A stretch of 64,000 nucleotides of DNA from Pontixanthobacter gangjinensis (GTDB taxonomy: Bacteria; Pseudomonadota; Alphaproteobacteria; Sphingomonadales; Sphingomonadaceae): contig NZ_WTYS01000001.1 of the NCBI RefSeq assembly GCF_009827545.1, positions 1,513,772-1,577,771 on the forward strand, read 5' to 3'. The stretch's first letter is position 1. Every line of letters starts with the position of its first letter. This document shows, in pieces, positions 57,797 to 64,000 of this stretch. Under the pieces are notes generated by a model. It worked only from the letters and a program-made list of their open reading frames with translations, ran no database searches and was not told the DNA's origin. The position numbers were made by a program, and so were the translations under genes.

Positions 57797-58627
57797 ATGT
57801 CGAACAGTAATGAATGGCGCGACCGGGTCGGCAAGGCTTGGGCTGAAGAATGGCAACGTACCGACCGTAGCTTTGGCGGATTGACCGATCACTTGATGGC
57901 AAAGGTGAGCGAGCGCCCGGTCATGAGGGCACTCGACATCGGTTGCGGCGCCGGTGAAATGTCGCTGGCGATGGCCCGGGGCCATTCGAGCGCAGAAGTC
58001 ATTGGAATCGATATCAGCGAGAATCTCGTTGAAATTGCCAAGGAACGCGGACTGCACCTTCCTAATCTGACTTTCGAGTTAGGCGACGCAGGGCAGTGGA
58101 CAAGAGGCGGCTTTGCCCCCGACCTTATATTTTCACGCCATGGCGTCATGTTTTTTGACGATCCAATTGCCAGTTTCGGACATCTCGCTAAGTTAGCCGC
58201 ACCAGATGCGCGTTTGGTCTTTTCGTGTTTCCGCTCGTTCGAAGAGAACCCCTGGGCCGAGCGTGTCGCGGGTTTTCTGCCACCTGGATCCGTGTTTCCG
58301 CCCGATAGATTTTCGCCAGGTCCATTCGCGTTTGCTGACCAAGTTCACGTGGCTGGTATCCTGCAGGATGCGGGCTGGATTGATGTGTCTTTCTTGCCCG
58401 TCGACTATGCTTACATCGCCGGAACTGGGTCAGACGCTGTGGATGACGCAGTCAGTTACTTTCTTAGGATTGGGCCTGCGGCGCGTGCCGCCGCTCAGCT
58501 AACTCCCGACGAGCACGGTCACTTCCTTGCTAGGCTTCGCCGGTATTTGACCAACAATGCAGACGGCAACATCATTGCATTGCGCGCAAGCGCATGGATT
58601 GTCAGTGCGCGACCGGGCCGGCGCTAG
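57797..58627 (+). CDS. SAM-dependent methyltransferase
   Basis: 276 residues. The SAM site is ALDIGCGAGEMSLAMARG (about residues 45-62), then VIGIDISENLVEIAKERG. It resembles the UbiE/Methyltransf_25 type with a C-terminal extension. GAGG lies seven bases before ATG 57797; the ATG at 57785 is a less supported alternative. It stands between recA and alaS with no functional link visible; the substrate is unknown. Confidence 0.83.
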   Translation: MSNSNEWRDRVGKAWAEEWQRTDRSFGGLTDHLMAKVSERPVMRALDIGCGAGEMSLAMARGHSSAEVIGIDISENLVEIAKERGLHLPNLTFELGDAGQWTRGGFAPDLIFSRHGVMFFDDPIASFGHLAKLAAPDARLVFSCFRSFEENPWAERVAGFLPPGSVFPPDRFSPGPFAFADQVHVAGILQDAGWIDVSFLPVDYAYIAGTGSDAVDDAVSYFLRIGPAARAAAQLTPDEHGHFLARLRRYLTNNADGNIIALRASAWIVSARPGRR

Positions 58628-58706
58628 ACATTTTTCTTGGGGTTACGAACGAAGCACTGCGTTAATCCGCTTGTCGCTGGCGCAGTGAACGCTTAACTGC
58701 CTGATC

Positions 58707-61358
58707 ATGCAATCGACCAACGATATTCGCCGCTCGTTCCTCGACTATTTTGCGAGCAAGGACCACACCGAGGTGCCAAGCGCGCCGCTGGTCCCATATA
58801 ATGACCCGACCTTAATGTTTGTGAATGCGGGCATGGTTCCATTCAAAAATGTATTCACCGGCTTGGAGACATCCCCATCGCCGCGTGCGGCTAGCTCGCA
58901 AAAGTGTGTCAGAGCTGGCGGCAAGCACAATGATCTCGACAATGTCGGTTACACTGCGCGACACCATACGTTTTTTGAGATGCTTGGGAATTTTTCCTTT
59001 GGGGACTACTTTAAGGAACAAGCGATTGAGAATGCTTGGGAACTTCTGACCAAGGAATGGGGCCTCGATGCTGGCCGGTTAATCACGACGGTTTATCATA
59101 CCGATGATGAAGCTTTTGAACTATGGAAGAAAATTGCCGGACTTCCCGAAGACCGGATCATCCGCATTGCAACAAGCGACAATTTTTGGTCGATGGGTGA
59201 CACCGGACCTTGCGGCCCGTGCAGTGAAATTTTCTACGATCATGGAGATCATATTCCAGGCGGGTTACCGGGGACGCCCGAAGAAGATGGCGACCGTTTC
59301 ATTGAAATCTGGAACTTGGTTTTCATGCAGTTCGAACAGGACGCTGCTGGCATTCGCACGGAATTGCCGAAGCCATCAATCGATACCGGCATGGGTCTCG
59401 AACGGATCTCGGCGGTTATGCAGGGCGTGCATGACAATTACGATACTGATACTTTCAGGGCGCTGATCGCTGCATCCGAGACCCTCACAGGCGTTGCCGC
59501 TGATGAAGCTAACCGGGCCAGCCACCGCGTCATTGCAGACCATTTGCGCTCTACCAGTTTCTTGCTGGCAGATGGTGTCTTACCTTCCAATGAAGGAAGA
59601 GGTTATGTCCTACGGAGGATCATGCGCCGTGCGATGCGGCACGCTCACCTACTCGGTGCGAATGACCCGTTGATGCACCGCTTGGTGCCCGAATTGGTAG
59701 CAGAGATGGGGCAAGCTTACCCAGAGCTGCAGCGTGGCCAAGCCCTCATCGAAGAAGTCCTGGAGCGCGAAGAATCCCAGTTCCGCCGGACTTTGGATAA
59801 AGGCCTGCGTTTGCTCGATGATGCCACTGGAACGATGGCCGCTGGTGACGAACTCGATGGTGAGACCGCATTCAAACTCTATGACACCTTCGGCTTTCCC
59901 TATGATCTCACAGAAGATGCACTCAGAGAGCGCGACATCGGGGTCGATCGAGAGGGTTTTGACCGGGCAATGGCGCTGCAAAAGGCGGCTGCCCGCGCTG
60001 CTTGGAAGGGGTCGGGCGACGCGGCATCTAATGAAGTATGGTTCGATATCGCAGAACGCGAAGGCGGAACCGAGTTTACCGGATATGCCTCAACCAGCGG
60101 TGAAGGCCGGGTTGTTGCGTTGGTTAAGGATGGCGTAGAAGCCGATTCGGCAGCGGCAGGTGACGAAGTCATCGTGCTTACCAACCAAACCCCATTTTAC
60201 GGTGAGAGCGGCGGCCAGGCAGGTGATCTAGGGACATTATGGGCTCCTTCGGGATTGAAGGGGGAGGTAACCGACACTGCTAAGCCTCTTGGCCGGCTGC
60301 ATACACATCATACGCGAATTTTGACGGGCAGTATTTCTGTCGGCGATACCGTTCACCTCGACGTTGATGCAGGACGGCGCGACCGGATACGTGCTAACCA
60401 TTCTGCAACGCATCTTCTTCACGCGGCTTTGCGAAACCAGTTGGGGGGTCACGTCACACAGAAGGGATCGCTTGTGGCTGACGATCGTCTGCGGTTCGAT
60501 TTCTCTCACCCCAAGGCGCTCAGCGATCTCGACATTGCGATCATTGAATCGGAAGTAAATGCCGAAATTCGCGCCAATGAGCAGGTGGTTACGCGCTTGA
60601 TGAGCCCTGATGATGCAATCGAAGCTGGCGCAATGGCTCTATTTGGCGAAAAGTATGGCGACGAAGTTCGCGTATTGTCGATGGGCCGCGTCGGGCAAAG
60701 TAATCTCAATTTTTCGGTCGAACTGTGCGGCGGCACTCATGTCAAAGCCACAGGCGATATTGGACTGTTTCGGATCATCTCTGAAAGCGCGGTATCGTCA
60801 GGCGTCAGGCGTATCGAAGCGCTAACTGGTGAGGCCGCGCGTCAATGGCTGGTGGGGCGAGAGGATACGCTTAAATTGGTCGCCGGAGCGCTTAAGACAT
60901 CGCCAGATGAAGCGGTTGCTCGGGTCACTGCCTTGGTCGACGAACGAAAAACGCTGGAACGAGAACTTGCCGAGGCGCGAAAGCTATTGGCACTTGGCGG
61001 CAGCGGGGCCGGGTCCGGGCCAGAAGATGAAGAAATCGCCGGAGTAAAGTTTTCAGGACAAGTTTTGGACGGCCTCAACCCTAAAGAATTACGAGGAGTT
61101 CTCGATGATGCCAAGACCCGGCTCGGCTCAGGTATTGCTGCCGCTGTTGCTGTGAATGACGGCAGAGCAGCATTCGCAATTGCGGTCACCGATGATCTGA
61201 CCGAGAGATTTGATGCTGTCGCATTGGTTCGCGCAGGAGTCGAAGTTCTAGGCGGGAAAGGTGGAGGCGGCCGTGCTGATATGGCGCAAGGCGGCGGCCC
61301 CGATGGCGCAAAGGCCGACGACGCACTTAACGCGGTCAGGGCGATTATCGCGGGTTAG
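58707..61358 (+). CDS. alaS: Alanyl-tRNA synthetase
   Basis: 883 residues, full length. The class II catalytic core contains [14 protein letters not shown] and the ATP-site arginines; the editing domain has [12 protein letters not shown] (HxxxH) and [13 protein letters not shown] (Cys-x-x-x-His), and the C-terminal oligomerisation domain has [16 protein letters not shown]. It charges tRNA-Ala and edits mischarged Ser and Gly. It ends four bases inside the convergent antiporter gene's stop. Confidence 0.97.
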   Translation: MQSTNDIRRSFLDYFASKDHTEVPSAPLVPYNDPTLMFVNAGMVPFKNVFTGLETSPSPRAASSQKCVRAGGKHNDLDNVGYTARHHTFFEMLGNFSFGDYFKEQAIENAWELLTKEWGLDAGRLITTVYHTDDEAFELWKKIAGLPEDRIIRIATSDNFWSMGDTGPCGPCSEIFYDHGDHIPGGLPGTPEEDGDRFIEIWNLVFMQFEQDAAGIRTELPKPSIDTGMGLERISAVMQGVHDNYDTDTFRALIAASETLTGVAADEANRASHRVIADHLRSTSFLLADGVLPSNEGRGYVLRRIMRRAMRHAHLLGANDPLMHRLVPELVAEMGQAYPELQRGQALIEEVLEREESQFRRTLDKGLRLLDDATGTMAAGDELDGETAFKLYDTFGFPYDLTEDALRERDIGVDREGFDRAMALQKAAARAAWKGSGDAASNEVWFDIAEREGGTEFTGYASTSGEGRVVALVKDGVEADSAAAGDEVIVLTNQTPFYGESGGQAGDLGTLWAPSGLKGEVTDTAKPLGRLHTHHTRILTGSISVGDTVHLDVDAGRRDRIRANHSATHLLHAALRNQLGGHVTQKGSLVADDRLRFDFSHPKALSDLDIAIIESEVNAEIRANEQVVTRLMSPDDAIEAGAMALFGEKYGDEVRVLSMGRVGQSNLNFSVELCGGTHVKATGDIGLFRIISESAVSSGVRRIEALTGEAARQWLVGREDTLKLVAGALKTSPDEAVARVTALVDERKTLERELAEARKLLALGGSGAGSGPEDEEIAGVKFSGQVLDGLNPKELRGVLDDAKTRLGSGIAAAVAVNDGRAAFAIAVTDDLTERFDAVALVRAGVEVLGGKGGGGRADMAQGGGPDGAKADDALNAVRAIIAG

Positions 61359-63121
61359 TTGCTGACTGGTTCAGCCGTTGATGTGCGTAGCTTTGGCTTG
61401 TAATCCAAGGCGCCTTCTTGCTCGATTTTGCTCCTGAATTCATCGCGCTTTTCGTGGATTGAGGCAATAACTGGCCCCATCGCGACGCCGATATCGACCA
61501 GAACCGCTTCCGACAATTGTAGCGAGCTTTCAAGATTTTCAGGAACCGCATGGCTGGCACCGGCCCGGTAAAGTTCCGCTGCATGTGCAGTGTCGCGGGC
61601 GCGGGCAACGATTAGCAGATCGGGATATTCTTTGCGCAATTTTCGGGTCAACCGTTCGGCGAGAACCGGCTCATCCATGGTTAGAACGACGGCGGGTGAA
61701 GTCTCTATCCCGAGTTTGCTCAGCGCATCGCCGCGGACGGCGTCGCCAAAGGTTGCGCGATAGCCCTTACGTTTGGCCATTTCGATCAGATCGGCGTCAG
61801 AATCGATTGCAACATAGGGCTTGTCGTGACGCATAAGCATCTGCGCGATCAACCGGCCAACACGGCCTACTCCGACAATAATCACACGCGGTTCGGTTCG
61901 ATCATCGTCTTCCAGCACAGGAACTGGTTCAACACGGCGCGCGATTATACGGCCAAGGCGGGCTAGAATTGGTGTAATCGTTAGGCCGATAGCAGTCACA
62001 ATTTGCCAGAATTGAGCCGTGCCGGGCTGAATCAGCAATGCAGCGCTAGCTGCTGCCAGCACGATCAAGGTCGTTTCTGATGGGCTGGCCATCAAAATTC
62101 CCGTCTCAGCAGCTGTGCTGCGGCGCGCGCCCATCAGTCTCAGCAGAATGCCTGTTACCAAAGCTTTGAAAGTTAGGACCAGAACTACGGCAAGCAGGAT
62201 TGAGCCGAAATTCGCCCAAATCGTTGTCAGGTCAATGCTCATACCGACCGTAATCAGGAAGATACCAAGAGCGAGACCTTTGAAGGGCTCGATAATCCCT
62301 TCGACTTCGTTGTGATATTCGGTTTCAGCAATCAGCAAGCCTGCAATGATCGCGCCCACGATTGGTGAAAGCCCAGCCACTGCGGTGGCGAGGCTCGCGC
62401 CAATCACGACCAGCAGGCTGGCAGCCAAGAACAGCTCCGGGCTTTTGGTGCGGGCCGCTTGAGCGAATAACCGAGGGAGCGCAATGCGGCCCAATATTAG
62501 CAACGCAGCGACGACCAAACCGCCCTGCCATAGCGTTTCGAACAGGCCTTCCCACCCGTCACCCTGTGCATTTGGGGCCATCGCGCCTAGGATAAAGATG
62601 ATTGGAACGATCATAATATCTTCGAACAGCAGCATCGAAAGCGCGGCGCGGCCGACCGGAGATTGGGTGCCGGAGATCGGCAGGACAATCGCAGTCGAGG
62701 AGAATGCTAGGGCAAAGCCCAGAGCCATCGCACCGGTCCAATATTGGCCCATCATCGCCAGCACAATCGCCAGGATTGATCCGATGATCATCAGTTCCAT
62801 CGCGCCAAGTCCAAAGACCAATTTACGCATTTGCCACAACCGCTTGAATGACAATTCGAGACCGATGGTAAACAGCAGCAGGATTATTCCGAATTCAGCG
62901 TACGGCTCTAACGCCTCTGGGTCGGTAATTGTTACGTGTGTCAGCCACGGAACATCGTAGACAAGCTGACCAAGGCCAAAGGGGCCGACTGCGATCCCAA
63001 TCAAAATGAAGCCGATCACAGGAGTAATGCGGAAACGCGTAAATACGGGTATGACGAGACCGGCAGCGCCGAGAATCACCAATGCATCGCCCATTGACGA
63101 AGTGTCGAGATTTCCTGCCAT
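61355..63121 (-). CDS. Monovalent cation:proton antiporter-2 family protein with TrkA-N domain (KefB-type)
   Basis: 588 residues: about twelve membrane helices over residues 10-385 and a cytosolic NAD-binding TrkA-N domain starting [18 protein letters not shown] (about residue 410). The GSILAIV and [14 protein letters not shown] regions follow the CPA2 family. It resembles KefB/KefC, glutathione-gated K+ efflux. A dedicated KefF/KefG subunit gene is not adjacent. The protein ends in an acidic to basic tail. It is convergent with alaS with four shared bases. Confidence 0.9.
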   Translation of the reverse strand: MAGNLDTSSMGDALVILGAAGLVIPVFTRFRITPVIGFILIGIAVGPFGLGQLVYDVPWLTHVTITDPEALEPYAEFGIILLLFTIGLELSFKRLWQMRKLVFGLGAMELMIIGSILAIVLAMMGQYWTGAMALGFALAFSSTAIVLPISGTQSPVGRAALSMLLFEDIMIVPIIFILGAMAPNAQGDGWEGLFETLWQGGLVVAALLILGRIALPRLFAQAARTKSPELFLAASLLVVIGASLATAVAGLSPIVGAIIAGLLIAETEYHNEVEGIIEPFKGLALGIFLITVGMSIDLTTIWANFGSILLAVVLVLTFKALVTGILLRLMGARRSTAAETGILMASPSETTLIVLAAASAALLIQPGTAQFWQIVTAIGLTITPILARLGRIIARRVEPVPVLEDDDRTEPRVIIVGVGRVGRLIAQMLMRHDKPYVAIDSDADLIEMAKRKGYRATFGDAVRGDALSKLGIETSPAVVLTMDEPVLAERLTRKLRKEYPDLLIVARARDTAHAAELYRAGASHAVPENLESSLQLSEAVLVDIGVAMGPVIASIHEKRDEFRSKIEQEGALDYKPKLRTSTAEPVSN

Positions 63122-63170
63122 TATTCCAACCTACCGCGCCTAAGCATGCATGTCACTGCGCTGCTGAAGT

Positions 63171-64000
63171 TCATCCACCCCCAGCAGAGTGCGTGCCGAT
63201 TGGTTCGCGGCGCGGTTTGGGCCTGGCTGTGTGAGTTTTTGAATCGTCCCATTCAATACGGTAGAGATCGAAGCGCCTGTCGGCCAAGTTGCGAACTGTG
63301 CCTTCTGCGCGCGCCCAACTCAGATCTGCGAGATTGATGTCACTGATCGTGAGCGTTTCGACATTTTCGCTTGCCTCCGCTGCGATCCCGTCCCGGGCAA
63401 AAGGGAAATCGCAAGGGGTCAGAATGCAGCTTTGAGCGTATTGAATGTCCATATTCGCGACATTGGGCAAATTTCCGACGTTGCCTGAAAGAACCACATA
63501 ACACTGGTTCTCGATCGCTCTAGCTTGCGCGCAATACCTCACGCGTAAATAGCCTTGACGGCTGTCTGTACAGAACGGGACGAAAATTATCCGAGCGCCT
63601 TCATCGGCAAGCCTCCGGGACAGCTCTGGAAACTCGCTGTCATAGCAAATTTGCACTCCAATCGGCCCGCAATCGGTTTGAATAACGTCGATTGAATCGC
63701 CGCCTTTGATGTTCCACCAATAGCGCTCGTTTGGGGTGGGGTGGATCTTCTCTTGCTCGTGTACGGATCCGTCCCGCAGGCAAACATAGGCGACATTGTG
63801 AATGTCCCCGTCATCCATCATCGTCGGGTGTGACCCAGCGATGATATTAATATTATAGCGCATGGCGAAGTCCGAAATGTCGGCTTTCAGTCTAGGGGTA
63901 TATTCTGACAGACGCTCAATCGCTTCGACAGGCGACAATTCCTTCTTCTCGAAGCTGAGAAGCATCAAAGTAAACATCTCGGGAAAAACTATGAAGTCTG
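63171..64000 (-). CDS. Carbon-nitrogen hydrolase (nitrilase family), N-terminus beyond the window
   Basis: The frame runs off the right edge, and the first codons visible read DFIVFPEM, the nitrilase catalytic Glu motif, so the true start is further upstream. The catalytic Lys is in EKIHPTPNE and the catalytic Cys in QICYDSEFPE, completing the Glu-Lys-Cys triad; the C-terminus is family-typical. Related sphingomonad proteins have an N-terminal GNAT acetyltransferase domain fused to this hydrolase (general knowledge); whether that is so here cannot be seen. The substrate is an amide or nitrile of unknown kind. Confidence 0.88.
   Translation of the reverse strand, partial: DFIVFPEMFTLMLLSFEKKELSPVEAIERLSEYTPRLKADISDFAMRYNINIIAGSHPTMMDDGDIHNVAYVCLRDGSVHEQEKIHPTPNERYWWNIKGGDSIDVIQTDCGPIGVQICYDSEFPELSRRLADEGARIIFVPFCTDSRQGYLRVRYCAQARAIENQCYVVLSGNVGNLPNVANMDIQYAQSCILTPCDFPFARDGIAAEASENVETLTISDINLADLSWARAEGTVRNLADRRFDLYRIEWDDSKTHTARPKPRREPIGTHSAGGG

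Overview
The window looks like chromosomal DNA of an alphaproteobacterium, most likely order Sphingomonadales, family Erythrobacteraceae. The signs are the mdh-sucD-sucA-sucB-lpdA cluster, a CckA-type hybrid kinase next to a DUF2062 gene, alphaproteobacterial-type SOS boxes (GAAC-N7-GAAC and its complement) before uvrA and recA, a PEP-CTERM protein, and many GTGA/ATGA gene overlaps. Species is not determined. I saw no rRNA, convincing tRNA, CRISPR array or insertion sequence.

Layout. 1-0.96 kb: two tandem small secreted paralogues, the first cut by the edge. 12.3-0.97 kb (minus): one long tightly packed block, mdh, small membrane protein, sucD, sucA, sucB, lpdA, membrane protein, amidase, PepSY protein, TRIC-type channel; sucC is absent. 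12.6-16.3 kb (minus): GGDEF-EAL protein, small unknown, SleB-type cell wall hydrolase. 16.5-21.2 kb (plus): cobalamin riboswitch followed by a translationally coupled B12 uptake operon (btuB, btuF, btuC, btuD). 21.3-25.7 kb (minus): M3 peptidase lipoprotein and a large unknown exported protein. 26.1-29.2 kb: uvrA with SOS and CRP-like sites.

29.2-33.1 kb is the accessory stretch. It holds a ThsB-like TIR protein facing a translationally coupled TIR protein plus SLOG-domain protein (a candidate Thoeris-related defence locus), then an HTH/terminase-small-subunit-like protein with a Gly-His repeat and a tiny zinc ribbon. 33.1-36.1 kb: RlpA, a gene-free DnaA-box-bearing region of about 1 kb, argG.

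36.1-50.4 kb is housekeeping: PEP-CTERM protein, TPR lipoprotein, DUF1801 protein, molybdopterin oxidoreductase with its cytochrome b, FolB/FolM-like pair, MOSC-methyltransferase-rlmN operon, IalB-like and DUF3617 proteins, greB, lytic transglycosylase, dapA, smpB. 50.5-53.6 kb: DUF2062 protein and cckA. 53.6-56.3 kb: 17-bp tandem repeats followed by two secreted tail-collar paralogues that share a 227-bp identical tract, and two unknown genes. 56.4-64 kb: recA with SOS box and terminator, a methyltransferase, alaS, a KefB-type antiporter and an edge-truncated carbon-nitrogen hydrolase.
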